Below are positions 1 to 9,785 of a stretch of 64,000 nt of DNA, one piece after another; position 1 is the stretch's first letter; each line of letters starts with the position of its first letter. Made by a program: the position numbers and the translations under genes. This DNA is from Marinobacter denitrificans (GTDB lineage Bacteria > Pseudomonadota > Gammaproteobacteria > Pseudomonadales > Oleiphilaceae). The stretch covers positions 62,001 to 126,000 of the forward strand of contig NZ_VMHN01000007.1 in NCBI RefSeq assembly GCF_008795955.1, in the 5' to 3' direction. Below the pieces are notes generated by a model. That model was not told where the DNA came from and did not search any database. It saw only the letters and a list, made by a program, of their open reading frames with translations.

Positions 1-3
1 GCA

Positions 4-2082
4 ATGCGGGAACTCCGGTTACGCCGTAAGAACATGACAGTGTCGGTACTGCAATACGTCAGTCGCGCTTTTAATGAGATTGGGTCCTTCAGGCCGGGTG
101 GTGGCACCGGCACTCTCGATGAAGTTGACCAGGATTCACTGGCGCTGGTTGACCACTCCGATCTGGAGCAGCAGGTCGCCATCGACAACCTCATCAACAA
201 GCTGCGCAACCAGCACGCCGAAGCCATCAGATTACTGAACGTCCGGGTGTCCCACCTGGTCCCTTCTGCAAAACTTGATGACAGCCAGATGCCATTAAGC
301 CCGGAAGTCATCTGCGGCGGTGTCGCAGAAGCCTGTACAGACCTGGAAATTGATATTCGCGCCAAGCTGGTGGTGCTGAAACTGTTTGATCGTCTGCTCG
401 TGGGCATTCTGGGTGATGTCTACAGAGATGCCAACAAGACACTGATTGCAGAGGGGGTATTGCCAGACATGCGGCGTCCTCCCGTTGGTGGTCGTTCACC
501 CGCGGGCAGATCCGCACTCAGCCCTGGCCAAAGCGGGGCTGCCTCGTCGGCGCGTCAGGCGGAAGAGCCAACGGGGCCGATGACTGCGCCGGCGCACGAC
601 GTGCGTGCCACCTTCTCCGAACTCAGTGCGCTGCTCCACCAGGGGCAGGGCGAGGCTGGCGGTATGCCCTCTGGAGGGGCAGGGTTGCTGGATACCAGTA
701 CTCTGATGACGCGTCTTAATGACATTCAGGCGCAGTCTGTGCACTGGGGCCAGGGTGAAGTGGTGCCTTTGTCCCAGCAGCTGCAGCCGGTTTTTCGGGC
801 CGAAACCGGTGGCAGGCTTAATGCAGGCCAGGTGGACAGCGATGTTATCAATCTGGTTTCCATGCTATTCGATTTCATCCTTGAGGACCGACAGCTTCAC
901 CCCGTCATGAAAGCAGTGATCGGGCGTTTGCAGATTCCGGTTTTGAAGGTGGCCCTCAGTGACAAGAATTTCTTCAACCGCGGCGGGCATCCGGTAAGAA
1001 AGTTACTCAACGAGCTTGCCATGTCAGCTATCGGCTGGACTGAGAAAAAGGCAGGGCAGCGCGACCCCTTGCGGGAGAAGATTGAATCCGTCGTTGATCG
1101 AGTTCTGAATGAATTCACCGATAACGTGGAAATATTCAGCGAGTTGCTCAGCGATTTCGGCCATTTCATGGACCTGGATCGCCGTCGCAGGGAGCTTGTG
1201 GAGCAGCGTCTCCGTGATGCGGAAGAGGGCCGGGCCAAGCAGGAAAGGGCTTCAAAAGCCACCGAAACCTTGCTGAGTGAACAAATGACTGGGCGTGACC
1301 TGCCGCCGCAGGTAGTGACGTTGCTTAACGAGGCCTGGTCCAAGTACCTGCAGTGGATTGTGCTGCGCGAAGGTGAAGACAGTAAGCGCTGGCAGGCTGC
1401 GTCTGCGTTGACTTGTCAACTGGTGTGGAGTGTCGATCCGAGACCGGTTGAAGAGGGTACGCGCAGTGAGTTACTGAGGGCAATTCCCGGCATCGTCGAC
1501 GGATTGAGATCGGCATTACAGGAAATAGCCTGGGATCCGTTCGCAACCGATGCCGCCATTCGCGATCTTGAACTGGCCCATGTCGATGTGTTCCAGCGCC
1601 TGGTGACTACGTCACGGCGCCCGACGCCAACTGCGGAGACAGTACAGACTCGCACGCCCGAGGTTGACCCCCCGGCCGTTGCACCGCAAGAGGCAAAAAA
1701 AGCAGAACCGGTCGTCCAGCCACAGGAGGACCCGCAACCAGTGCAGCGTGTTGAGCCTGTTGCGACTCCTGTAGAAGAGCCAGTAGCCGACAATGGCCTC
1801 GACCCACAGTGGCTGGGGCGGGCGGACAGCCTTCGTGTCGGCTCCTGGATTGAACTGATTCGTGACGGTAGCAAGACTCGCTGCAAGCTCGCCGCGTTCA
1901 TCAAGGCGACAGGCAAATACATTTTCGTCAATCGCAGTGGCGCTAAAGTGGCGGAGTACCGGCGTGAAGACCTGGCGGCAGCCCTGGCCGCTGAAGAAAT
2001 TACCATGCTCGACGATGGCCTGATTTTCGACCGCGCTCTGGAGTCCATCATCGACAACCTGCGCAGCAGTCGCAAGGACTGA
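4..2082 (+). CDS. DUF1631 domain-containing protein (5' end possibly outside window)
   Basis: The 692-residue product belongs to the DUF1631 family, whose function is not established. The body up to about residue 530 is mainly helical and charged. A Pro/Val/Glu-rich linker covers roughly 540-600, and a compact C-terminal domain follows (about 603-692, around WLGRADSLRVGSWIEL and KYIFVNRSGAKVAEY), which may have a small beta-barrel, PilZ-like fold; that comparison is my inference. The reading frame is open to the left edge of the window, and family members are often somewhat longer, so the true start may lie upstream; ATGs at 4 and 34 are the only visible candidates. A 111-base gap without recognisable features separates it from ampD. 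Confidence 0.75.
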   Translation: MRELRLRRKNMTVSVLQYVSRAFNEIGSFRPGGGTGTLDEVDQDSLALVDHSDLEQQVAIDNLINKLRNQHAEAIRLLNVRVSHLVPSAKLDDSQMPLSPEVICGGVAEACTDLEIDIRAKLVVLKLFDRLLVGILGDVYRDANKTLIAEGVLPDMRRPPVGGRSPAGRSALSPGQSGAASSARQAEEPTGPMTAPAHDVRATFSELSALLHQGQGEAGGMPSGGAGLLDTSTLMTRLNDIQAQSVHWGQGEVVPLSQQLQPVFRAETGGRLNAGQVDSDVINLVSMLFDFILEDRQLHPVMKAVIGRLQIPVLKVALSDKNFFNRGGHPVRKLLNELAMSAIGWTEKKAGQRDPLREKIESVVDRVLNEFTDNVEIFSELLSDFGHFMDLDRRRRELVEQRLRDAEEGRAKQERASKATETLLSEQMTGRDLPPQVVTLLNEAWSKYLQWIVLREGEDSKRWQAASALTCQLVWSVDPRPVEEGTRSELLRAIPGIVDGLRSALQEIAWDPFATDAAIRDLELAHVDVFQRLVTTSRRPTPTAETVQTRTPEVDPPAVAPQEAKKAEPVVQPQEDPQPVQRVEPVATPVEEPVADNGLDPQWLGRADSLRVGSWIELIRDGSKTRCKLAAFIKATGKYIFVNRSGAKVAEYRREDLAAALAAEEITMLDDGLIFDRALESIIDNLRSSRKD

Positions 2083-2193
2083 CTGGCGGCTGACTGGATA
2101 GCAAGGCGCGCAGCTTTGTGCTTCAATCACAGGCACAAACGTAACAAAGGCGGAGGGTTGTGACCTCTCCGCCGTCGGCTTGCTGGAAATACA

Positions 2194-2820
2194 TTGTCTG
2201 ATCAAAACGCTTCCCACTATTCATCCGATTCCTCAGAAAATCCGGCCCCCGGGCTACGCCGAACCGGGCGTATAAGCCAGGCAAGATGGTGCCCGTCACC
2301 AAATTTCGGGCCACGACCTGACGGTGCCTCCATTTCCCTGCTGGTGGTTCACAATATCAGCCTGCCCCCGGGGCAGTTTGGTGGTAATGCCATCGAACGG
2401 TTTTTCTGCAACCAGCTTGATGCCTGCGAGCACCCCTACTTTGAGGCCATTGCCGGGATGAAGGTGTCCTCGCATTTGCTGATCCACCGTGACGGGGCAC
2501 CGGTACAGTTTGTCAGCCTGTTGGACAGGGCATGGCACGCGGGCCGGTCCTGCTTTCGCGGGGAGGAAGAGTGCAACGACTTCTCGATAGGTATTGAGCT
2601 GGAAGGCGCAGACGACATCCCCTATACGGACGCCCAGTACCAGACGCTGGTAGACCTGTCACGGCTCATCATGACGGCCTGGCCCGAAATCACCATGGAG
2701 AGAATAACCGGTCACAGTGATATTGCGCCCGGCCGGAAGACCGACCCGGGCCCGGCGTTTGACTGGCCCCGTTTCCGGCAGATGCTGGCTGCCGGGCAGT
2801 GGGCAGAGGGGAGTAGCTGA
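2194..2820 (+). CDS. ampD: 1,6-anhydro-N-acetylmuramyl-L-alanine amidase AmpD
   Basis: This is a cytoplasmic zinc amidase that cleaves the peptide from anhydro-muropeptides during cell-wall recycling, and so controls induction of AmpC-type beta-lactamases in species that have them. The Amidase_2 fold starts at SLLVVHNISLPPG. Predicted zinc ligands are His53, His174 (in GHSDIAPGRKTDPG) and Asp184, with catalytic Glu near 135; the spacing matches E. coli AmpD. The start is TTG at 2194, because no ATG or GTG occurs in frame before the conserved N-terminus. The product has about 20 extra N-terminal residues compared with E. coli. Its stop codon overlaps the ampE start (TGATG), indicating translational coupling. 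Confidence 0.93.
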   Translation: MSDQNASHYSSDSSENPAPGLRRTGRISQARWCPSPNFGPRPDGASISLLVVHNISLPPGQFGGNAIERFFCNQLDACEHPYFEAIAGMKVSSHLLIHRDGAPVQFVSLLDRAWHAGRSCFRGEEECNDFSIGIELEGADDIPYTDAQYQTLVDLSRLIMTAWPEITMERITGHSDIAPGRKTDPGPAFDWPRFRQMLAAGQWAEGSS

Positions 2821-3707
2821 TGACTCTGGTTGTGTTTCTGCTCGCGTACCTGACCCGGCGCAAGCTGGATGCGGCAAATGCCTGGTCAGGAGATTCCTTC
2901 TGGCGTAAGGCCTTTCATGCATGCGGTGGATCTCCTGCCGGAAGAGAAGCCGGCAAATGGAAAGGGCTGCTCATTATTGGTGTACCAGCAGTATTGCTCG
3001 CGGTGGCCGATGGGTATCTGGGGGTGCTGGGCTGGAGAGTGGCGACCTACCCGCTGGAATTCGTGCTCCTTGTCATGCTGATGGGCGCCCCTGGCTGGCG
3101 TTCGACACTGGAAGCCTATAGTGAATCGTGGGCCAGGGGTGACATGCAGGGGGCCTGGCACCACGTCAAGGATAGCCTTCCCGCTAGAAAGCGTGGAGCG
3201 GCCACCTCCCCGGATGAGATGCACCTGATATTGTCGCGTACCTTGCTGGTTAACATCTTCGAACGATTTTTCATGATTGCCTTCTGGTATGTGGTGGGCG
3301 GCCCGGCGGTGGCCTTTTTCGCACGGGGAGTTATTGCGCTGCGCGACCATTGGCCCCAGGCGGCAGCCAGGCCTGGCTTTGCGGTGCTGGCCGAGGTGTT
3401 GAACTGGTTGCCCTCTCGTTTGCTCTCGGTGACCTTCGGTGTGGCCGGCGATCTTGCGGGCTGGATGAATGAAGGCAAGCGTGCTCTCGTCGGTATTACA
3501 TTGAAAACGCATCAGGTTCTGATGGCAGCGGCGAATGGTGCGTTGACCGGCTATGCGCTGGACCCCGCACGGTTTGCTCAGATTCATCCTGACGAATGGG
3601 CGGATTATGGCCGACGCAGTCTGGACGCCATCAGGGATCTGCTTAACCGCAGCATGCTGGTCTGGATCTGCGTAATGGCTCTGCTGGTGATTGCTGGCGT
3701 CCTATAG
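2820..3707 (+). CDS. ampE: Regulatory signalling modulator AmpE
   Basis: This is an inner-membrane protein of the AmpE/CobD-like family, 295 residues and slightly longer than E. coli AmpE. Hydrophobic segments are visible at about residues 50-90 (LLIIGVPAVLLAVADG and YPLEFVLLVMLMG), 140-175 (FERFFMIAFWYVVGGPAVAFFARG) and at the extreme C-terminus (SMLVWICVMALLVIAGVL). The conserved EAYSESWARGD-type loop lies after the second hydrophobic block. AmpE is a putative sensor or transporter linked to muropeptide recycling, and its exact role is unclear. The start codon overlaps the ampD stop, so the two genes form the usual ampDE operon. Confidence 0.9.
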   Translation: MTLVVFLLAYLTRRKLDAANAWSGDSFWRKAFHACGGSPAGREAGKWKGLLIIGVPAVLLAVADGYLGVLGWRVATYPLEFVLLVMLMGAPGWRSTLEAYSESWARGDMQGAWHHVKDSLPARKRGAATSPDEMHLILSRTLLVNIFERFFMIAFWYVVGGPAVAFFARGVIALRDHWPQAAARPGFAVLAEVLNWLPSRLLSVTFGVAGDLAGWMNEGKRALVGITLKTHQVLMAAANGALTGYALDPARFAQIHPDEWADYGRRSLDAIRDLLNRSMLVWICVMALLVIAGVL

Positions 3708-3751
3708 CGTTGATGTTTTAACAAAAATTACATTTATACGCCGAAAAACAC

Positions 3752-3778
3752 TCAAGTTTGATGTACTTTAGTCGACAA
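3752..3778 (+). promoter_or_regulatory. Candidate sigma-28 (FliA) promoter
   Basis: TCAAGTTT at 3752-3759 is followed after exactly 11 bases by GTCGACAA at 3771-3778. The flagellar sigma-28 consensus is TAAAGTTT-N11-GCCGATAA, and pseudomonad versions often begin TCAAG. It lies 43 bases before the chemoreceptor start at 3821, which is where a class III flagellar/chemotaxis promoter is expected. Confidence 0.6.
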
Positions 3779-3820
3779 TATAAACAAATAGAATAAAGCT
3801 TCATTCTTTCGACGCCTTGA

Positions 3821-5863
3821 GTGGGGGTGTACGTGAACCAGCTTATCAAGCCTGCAGTGTCGCTGATGAACCGGCTGCCGATGTTTTACAAGTTCAGTCT
3901 GATCAGTGTTCTGTTTTTGCTGCCTATCGTTGCCCTTTCCTGGCTGGTGATCAGTGAACTGAACCGGTCTGTAGAAACCATGACCAGGGGGGTCGAAGGC
4001 CTCGAGCAGCTGGAAAAAGTTGATGCACTCCTCCAGGCGTCGCTTGAGTATCGTGATTTTCGTGCACCCGGAAAAACCAAGGATGACAACGAGCTGCTTT
4101 CCAGGTCTGATGAAGCAGCCAGCAGGATTGACAGCATCCTCGAAGAACTGGCAGATGCAGACGCACAGTTCGACACCTCCGGAAACTGGGCCGAGCAGGT
4201 TGCCCTGTTGCAGGAAGACTGGCAGACGCTGAAATCAACCGATAGCTATCAGGGCAACATCGACCCTCAGTTCAAGTACTATCAGGAGTTCGTACACAAA
4301 GTCCGTGCGATGCTCTCCGCCACCATCGAAATTTCTGGCCTGGGCCAGGATGCGTCACGTGAAAATCTTTTGTTGCTCGGACTGGTGCGCGAAGCTTTGC
4401 CGGATGCCGAAAGCATTATCGGTCGGGCCCGCTCCTTTGGCATCTTTGCACTTCTGGAAGGGCAGGTAGGTTACGGTCTCAGTGATGTGCTGAATGAAAT
4501 CTACGACCAACTGACCAATCGCTCATCGCTTCTTGGCCCCTCGCTTGCTGTGGCAATCGACGCATCACCTACCTTGACAAAGAATACTGATAATGCGGTG
4601 CAGGGCATCGAGGGAAGCCTGACCAGTATCCGTAACGAGCTTGATGCGAATGTGATTACGCCAATGCGGCTGGAGTTGCCATGGCAGGATTTCAACAATA
4701 CGGTCGAAAGCCAGCTCGCCCACTATGAGGCCTTCGCCGCCGGTATTTTTGACGTGGTTGGCAATAATCTGAACGAGCGTCTGGAAGGCGAGATCCGGCA
4801 ACGGCAGTTTATTATCGCTGCTCTTGTTATTGTGCTGTTGGTGGTGGTGTATCTCTATATCGGCTTTTTCATGTCGGTGCGTACGGCTATCAACCGCTTC
4901 AGTCAGGCTGCTCGGAGCGTGGCGGCGGGTGATATGACGGCCCATATCGAGCTGGATAATCGTGATGAGCTGGGTGAACTCACGACCGAGTTCAACAGCA
5001 TGACGGACCGTATTGCCGAGCTGATCCGGTCGGTCAGCAGTACCACCTCGGATGTGGATCAGCAAGCAACGCGGGTTAATGACACGGCAGCTGCAAACAG
5101 TGAGGCTGTCGCTCGTCAGATGGAAGAATCTGGCCAGATCAATGAGGCCATGAGCCAGATGGTGGAAGCGGTCAACGAAGTCACCGAAAGTGCCCACCGG
5201 GTCTCTGATAGTGCCGGTACTGCCGAGCAGGACACTGAAAAAGGACGGGAAGTGGTCGCCGACACCGTGGCCACCATTAACCGCCTTGCCACCGAAATTT
5301 CCGGTGCGGTGGAGGTGATCAACCGGGTAAATGCAGACAGTGACAACATCAGTCAGGTGTTGGTGGAAATCAAGGCGATTGCCGAACAGACCAATCTGTT
5401 GGCCCTGAATGCTGCCATTGAAGCGGCCCGGGCCGGAGAGCAGGGCCGCGGGTTTGCCGTGGTCGCAGACGAAGTGCGGTCATTGTCCCAGCGCACCCAT
5501 AAGTCCACGGAAGAAATCGAAGGCATGATTTCCCGCCTGCAAAGCGGCGTCAAAGAGGCTGTCGCAGCTATGACCAACAGCCATGACGTGACCGAAACCA
5601 CTGTCAGAAAATCTTCAGAGGTCACCGAGGCTCTGGACCGGATAGCCGAGGGAATCTCGACTATCGTGGATATGAGTCATCAGATAGCACAGGCAGCGGA
5701 AGAGCAGTCTGCGGTTGCGAAAAATGTGAACACCAATGTCGAGCAAATCAGCGTGCTGGGCCACAAAACCGCCGATAATGCTGAGGAGACACTGGCTTCC
5801 TCCCGCGAAATGTCCCAACTGACGGCCTCGTTACAGCGCCTTGTGGAAGCATTCAAGGTCTGA
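3821..5863 (+). CDS. Methyl-accepting chemotaxis protein
   Basis: A 680-residue transmembrane chemoreceptor. TM1 is at about residues 25-45 (SLISVLFLLPIVALSWLVI), a helical periplasmic sensor of some 280 residues follows, and TM2 is near 330-353 (FIIAALVIVLLVVVYLYIGF). Then come a HAMP linker (to about 405) and the cytoplasmic coiled-coil signalling domain. The signalling hairpin tip contains NLLALNAAIEAARAGEQGRG, the contact site for CheA and CheW. The ligand is unknown. No C-terminal NWETF-like receptor-modification pentapeptide is present. The start used is GTG 3821; GTG 3833 or ATG 3866 would also keep TM1. A sigma-28-type promoter lies just upstream. The stop codon is one base from the convergent panE stop. 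Confidence 0.9.
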   Translation: MGVYVNQLIKPAVSLMNRLPMFYKFSLISVLFLLPIVALSWLVISELNRSVETMTRGVEGLEQLEKVDALLQASLEYRDFRAPGKTKDDNELLSRSDEAASRIDSILEELADADAQFDTSGNWAEQVALLQEDWQTLKSTDSYQGNIDPQFKYYQEFVHKVRAMLSATIEISGLGQDASRENLLLLGLVREALPDAESIIGRARSFGIFALLEGQVGYGLSDVLNEIYDQLTNRSSLLGPSLAVAIDASPTLTKNTDNAVQGIEGSLTSIRNELDANVITPMRLELPWQDFNNTVESQLAHYEAFAAGIFDVVGNNLNERLEGEIRQRQFIIAALVIVLLVVVYLYIGFFMSVRTAINRFSQAARSVAAGDMTAHIELDNRDELGELTTEFNSMTDRIAELIRSVSSTTSDVDQQATRVNDTAAANSEAVARQMEESGQINEAMSQMVEAVNEVTESAHRVSDSAGTAEQDTEKGREVVADTVATINRLATEISGAVEVINRVNADSDNISQVLVEIKAIAEQTNLLALNAAIEAARAGEQGRGFAVVADEVRSLSQRTHKSTEEIEGMISRLQSGVKEAVAAMTNSHDVTETTVRKSSEVTEALDRIAEGISTIVDMSHQIAQAAEEQSAVAKNVNTNVEQISVLGHKTADNAEETLASSREMSQLTASLQRLVEAFKV

Positions 5864-5864
5864 T

Positions 5865-6815
5865 TCAGGGGTGGGGCAACAGCTGGTGCACCTGTTGCGT
5901 CAGCATCTGGTTCACGGATACATCGATTCCGTGTGCCTGACCCCGGCGCGCAATATAACCGTTGATGAAATCGATTTCGGTGGTCCTGCCCTGTCGCCGG
6001 TCGCCAAGCATGGAAGAGGTGTTCTCTGATGTGCCTCTGGCCACCGTCTCAATGCGCCCCCGAATGGCCTCGCGCGTCAACGGTCGGCAGCCCTCCGCCG
6101 TTAGAACCGCGGCGATTTCCTGACATAGCGTATCGATGTATTCCAGGTAGAAGGGATGCGTCAATATGTTCCCGTTGCAGCAATCGAGAAGTGCCGTAAA
6201 GGCATTGATGCCGGCATTGATCACCAGCTTGTCCCACAGCCTCTGCTCGATATTGGTTTCCGGGTGGACCGTAAGGCCGCTGGTAGTGAGGGTTTGCACA
6301 ACCGCTGCTAACAGTGGTTTTGCGTTACCAGTGAGCGGGCCCACCCAAGTTTCTCCCTTGCCGGCGTGTACCGTCTGGCCTGGCCCCGGACGATTGGCGC
6401 CTTCGGTGGTGGTGGCGGCAAGGACAGGGCGATGGGGCCACCGCTCTGCGACAGCCTGCTGGCTGCCCATACCGTTCTGAAACAGCACAACGGGGATGTC
6501 CCGGGGCAGGGCGGCCAGTGTGGATTGAAGGGCCTCAAGAGTGTCACCGGCTTTGGTGGTGACCAATAGCATAGATGGAGGGTTTGCGGAGCTCTCCAGC
6601 CAGGGAACGGTTACAGGCAGGGCTGAGCCATCATACCGCTGAAGTCTGTAGCTTAGTGTCTCGGCACCGGTATCAACCGTTGTGTTACGACGAGGTAGAA
6701 ACGCCACCTTACCTGTTGGCAGATACCCCGCCCATAACTGGCCGAGGGAACCGGCCCCGAGAATGGCAATAAAGCCATTCCCGGGGAGCAGATGGTTTGC
6801 CCCGTACCGGCTCAT
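5865..6815 (-). CDS. panE: 2-dehydropantoate 2-reductase (ketopantoate reductase)
   Basis: This enzyme reduces ketopantoate to pantoate with NADPH, a step of pantothenate and coenzyme A synthesis. The 316-residue protein starts with a Rossmann fingerprint (FIAILGAGSLGQLWAGYL, about residues 15-32). It contains the nucleotide-site lysine region LLVTTKAGDTLEAL, the central LVINAGINAFTALL segment, and the C-terminal substrate motif SSMLGDRRQGRTTEIDFING. It is the ApbA/PanE family at its usual length. It starts only four bases after valS on the same strand, so the two are probably co-transcribed, and it converges with the chemoreceptor with essentially no spacer. Confidence 0.9.
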   Translation of the reverse strand: MSRYGANHLLPGNGFIAILGAGSLGQLWAGYLPTGKVAFLPRRNTTVDTGAETLSYRLQRYDGSALPVTVPWLESSANPPSMLLVTTKAGDTLEALQSTLAALPRDIPVVLFQNGMGSQQAVAERWPHRPVLAATTTEGANRPGPGQTVHAGKGETWVGPLTGNAKPLLAAVVQTLTTSGLTVHPETNIEQRLWDKLVINAGINAFTALLDCCNGNILTHPFYLEYIDTLCQEIAAVLTAEGCRPLTREAIRGRIETVARGTSENTSSMLGDRRQGRTTEIDFINGYIARRGQAHGIDVSVNQMLTQQVHQLLPHP

Positions 6816-6819
6816 CGGT

Positions 6820-9690
6820 TTACATGGCCTCGATGGCGGTCCGCTGTTCGGTCAGACGGTTCATGCTGCCCTGGGCATCCCGAAGCTTCTCTTTCTCTTT
6901 TTCCACCACGTCAGCCGGCGCCTTGGCGGTGAACTTTTCATTGCCGAGCTTGCCTTCGAGTCGGCCCACTTCTTTCTGCAGACGCTCAAGTTCCTTGTCC
7001 AGGCGCTTGAGCTCGGCGTCCTTGTCGATCAGGCCGGCCATGGGGACCAAGACTTCCATCTCGCCAACCAGTTGGGTAGCAGACATGGGCGCTTCGCCGT
7101 CGGTGAACCACTCCACGCTTTCCAGCTTGGCCAGGGATGCCAGGAACTGGCGGTTTTCGTCCAGTCGGCGCTTGTCCTGCGGGTCCTGCCCGCGCAGCAG
7201 AACCGGGATGGCCTTCGCGGGGGAGATGTTCATTTCGCCTCGGATATTCCGTACGGCAACAATGACGCCTTTCAGCCATTCGATATCGGCGGCAATGGTG
7301 GCATCCTGCTTGCTCATGTCGGGTTCAGGGAAGGGCTGCAGCATGATGCTGTCCCCGGTTTTCCCTGCCAGAGGTGCAATGCGCTGCCAGATTTCTTCGG
7401 TAATAAACGGCATGATCGGATGCGCCAGGCGCAGGACTGCCTCAAGCACGCGCACCAGTGTGCGACGGGTGCCACGTTTCGCTTCCGCACTGGCCGTGTC
7501 GTCATTCAGGGCCGGCTTGGACAGTTCCAGGTACCAATCGCAGTATTCGTTCCAGATGAACTCGTACAGGGCGTAAGCCGCCAGATCGAAACGATACTGG
7601 TCAAGGTGACGGATCACGTCCTGCTCGCAGCTCTGGAGTTCACTGATGATCCAGCGGTCAGCCAGGGACAGTGCCACCGGTTCGTCATTGACGCCGCAGT
7701 CTTCCCCTTCGGTGTTCATCAACACATATCGAGCGGCGTTCCAAAGCTTGTTGCAGAAGTTGCGGTAACCTTCCAGGCGCTTCATGTCCCAGTTGATGTC
7801 ACGGCCGGTGGTGGCCATAGCCGCCAGGGTGAAGCGCAGGGCGTCAGTGCCGTGGGCGGTAATGCCTTCCGGGAATTCCTTCTTCGTGCGTTTGGCGATT
7901 TTCTCGGCCAGCTTGGGCTGCATCAGGTTGCCGGTACGCTTTTCCAGCAGGTCATTGAGCTCAATACCATCGATCATATCCAGCGGGTCGATGACGTTGC
8001 CCTTGGACTTGGACATCTTGTCGCCATGTTCATCGCGGATCAGGCCGGTCACGTACACGGTCTTGAAGGGCACCTGGGGGGTGCCGTCTTCGTTCTTCAT
8101 GAAGTGCATGGTCATCATGATCATCCGGGCGACCCAGAAGAAGATGATGTCAAAACCGGTCACCAGCACATCGGTAGGATGGAAGGTTTTCAGGCGCTCG
8201 GTAATTTCCGGCCAGCCCAGGGTGCCGAAGGTCCAGAGGGCGGAGCTGAACCAGGTGTCCAGCACGTCTTCATCCTGGTTCAGTGCCACGTCAGCGGCCA
8301 GGTTATGCTTCTGGCGAACTTCGTCCTCGCTGCGGCCGACGTAGATATTACCCTCGGCATCGTACCAGGCGGGAATACGGTGGCCCCACCAGAGCTGGCG
8401 GGAAATACACCAGTCCTGGATGTCACGCATCCAGGAGAAGTACATATTCTCGTACTGTTTGGGCACGAACTGGATGCGACCGTCTTCTACGGCTTCAATG
8501 GCGGGCTTTGCCAGGGTCTTGGCGTCTGCAAACCACTGATCGGTCAGCATCGGCTCAATAATCAGGCCGGAACGGTCACCACGGGGCACACTCAGCACGT
8601 GGTCTTCCACTTCCTCAACCAGGCCTTCTGCATCCATGTCCGCCACAACCTGTTTGCGGGCTTCCTCACGGGTGAGCCCGGCGTAGGCGGCAGGCAGGCT
8701 GCCGTCCACATCTGTGTTCTCGCTGCCGTCGGGGTTGACCACTTCGGCTACATCACGAATGCAGGCATCCTGGGTCATGACATTGATCATTACCAGGTTA
8801 TTGCGCTTGCCCACGGCGTAGTCGTTAAAGTCATGGGCCGGGGTGATCTTGACGCAGCCGCTGCCTTTCTCGGGATCTGCATGGGTATCCGCAACAATGG
8901 GAATGCGGCGGCCTACCAGGGGCAGGTCCACGAACTTGCCCACCAGATGCTGGTAACGCTCGTCGTCCGGGTGAACGGCCACGGCCGTATCACCCAGCAT
9001 GGTTTCGGGGCGAGTGGTGGCGACAACAAGGTAGTTCTTGCCATCCTTTGTTTTCTCGCCGTCCGCCAATGGATAACGCAGGTGCCAGAAAAAGCCCTTT
9101 TCCTCCTTGTTCTCCACTTCCAGGTCGGAAATGGCGGTGTGCAGCTTCGGGTCCCAGTTGACCAGACGCTTGCCACGGTAGACCAGGCCTTCATCGTAAA
9201 GGCGAATGAACACTTCCTGAACGGCCTTGTAGAAGCCGTCGTCCATGGTGAAACGTTCGTGGTCCCAGTCCACGGAGTTACCCAGGCGGCGCATCTGTCC
9301 GGTGATAGTGCCACCGGAGTGCTCTTTCCAGTCCCAGATGCGCTTGATGAACTCTTCCCGGCCCAGGTCGTAGCGGGTCATGTCTTCTTCGGCCGCCAGT
9401 TTACGCTCGACCACCATTTGCGTGGCGATGCCGGCGTGGTCACTGCCTACCTGCCAGAGGGTGTTGCGGCCCTGCATGCGCTTGAAGCGGGTGAGCGTGT
9501 CCATGATGGTGTGCTGGAACGCGTGGCCCATGTGCAGGCTGCCGGTGACATTGGGCGGCGGGATGGCAATGCTGAATGATTCGCTTTCGCCCCCTTCCGC
9601 CTTTTCTGAACGGGGGCGGAAGTACCCTTTGGATTCCCAGTTTTCGTACCACTGGCGCTCGATGTTTTCTGGCTGGTAGGTTTTTTCCAT
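6820..9690 (-). CDS. valS: Valyl-tRNA synthetase
   Basis: Class I aminoacyl-tRNA synthetase, 956 residues (E. coli has 951). The HIGH signature appears as HMGH at residues 53-56 within PPPNVTGSLHMGHAF, and the KMSKS loop as KMSKSKGNVIDP in the second half. Between them is the large CP1 editing domain, which hydrolyses misactivated threonine. The C-terminal 70 residues form the expected tRNA-binding coiled coil (KDAELKRLDKELERLQKE and following). I chose the ATG at 9690 (MEKTYQPENIE), although the frame is open 63 bases further upstream; that extension matches nothing in the family. holC and pepA lie upstream on the same strand, the familiar pepA-holC-valS order. Confidence 0.98.
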   Translation of the reverse strand: MEKTYQPENIERQWYENWESKGYFRPRSEKAEGGESESFSIAIPPPNVTGSLHMGHAFQHTIMDTLTRFKRMQGRNTLWQVGSDHAGIATQMVVERKLAAEEDMTRYDLGREEFIKRIWDWKEHSGGTITGQMRRLGNSVDWDHERFTMDDGFYKAVQEVFIRLYDEGLVYRGKRLVNWDPKLHTAISDLEVENKEEKGFFWHLRYPLADGEKTKDGKNYLVVATTRPETMLGDTAVAVHPDDERYQHLVGKFVDLPLVGRRIPIVADTHADPEKGSGCVKITPAHDFNDYAVGKRNNLVMINVMTQDACIRDVAEVVNPDGSENTDVDGSLPAAYAGLTREEARKQVVADMDAEGLVEEVEDHVLSVPRGDRSGLIIEPMLTDQWFADAKTLAKPAIEAVEDGRIQFVPKQYENMYFSWMRDIQDWCISRQLWWGHRIPAWYDAEGNIYVGRSEDEVRQKHNLAADVALNQDEDVLDTWFSSALWTFGTLGWPEITERLKTFHPTDVLVTGFDIIFFWVARMIMMTMHFMKNEDGTPQVPFKTVYVTGLIRDEHGDKMSKSKGNVIDPLDMIDGIELNDLLEKRTGNLMQPKLAEKIAKRTKKEFPEGITAHGTDALRFTLAAMATTGRDINWDMKRLEGYRNFCNKLWNAARYVLMNTEGEDCGVNDEPVALSLADRWIISELQSCEQDVIRHLDQYRFDLAAYALYEFIWNEYCDWYLELSKPALNDDTASAEAKRGTRRTLVRVLEAVLRLAHPIMPFITEEIWQRIAPLAGKTGDSIMLQPFPEPDMSKQDATIAADIEWLKGVIVAVRNIRGEMNISPAKAIPVLLRGQDPQDKRRLDENRQFLASLAKLESVEWFTDGEAPMSATQLVGEMEVLVPMAGLIDKDAELKRLDKELERLQKEVGRLEGKLGNEKFTAKAPADVVEKEKEKLRDAQGSMNRLTEQRTAIEAM

Positions 9691-9744
9691 GGGTTTCTTC
9701 TGGTGACCGTTTGGTTGATTCGCAAGGGAAATTCGAGGCGATCG

Positions 9745-9773
9745 ATTATACATGCTCCTTGGGTTCTCGGCGA
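9745..9773 (-). promoter_or_regulatory. Candidate valS promoter
   Basis: Read on the minus strand, a perfect TATAAT (complement of 9745-9750) is preceded by TTCGCC (complement of 9769-9774) with an 18-base spacer. It sits about 55 bases upstream of the valS ATG, between that gene and the first large palindrome. The -35 match is weak, so only the -10 is convincing. Confidence 0.45.
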
Positions 9774-9785
9774 ACCATGGGGGAG

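Noticed and set aside
6682..9579. 965-codon plus-strand open frame
   Set aside because: It lies wholly opposite valS and part of panE, and its translation has no recognisable domain. Long antisense frames are common in G+C-rich genes.
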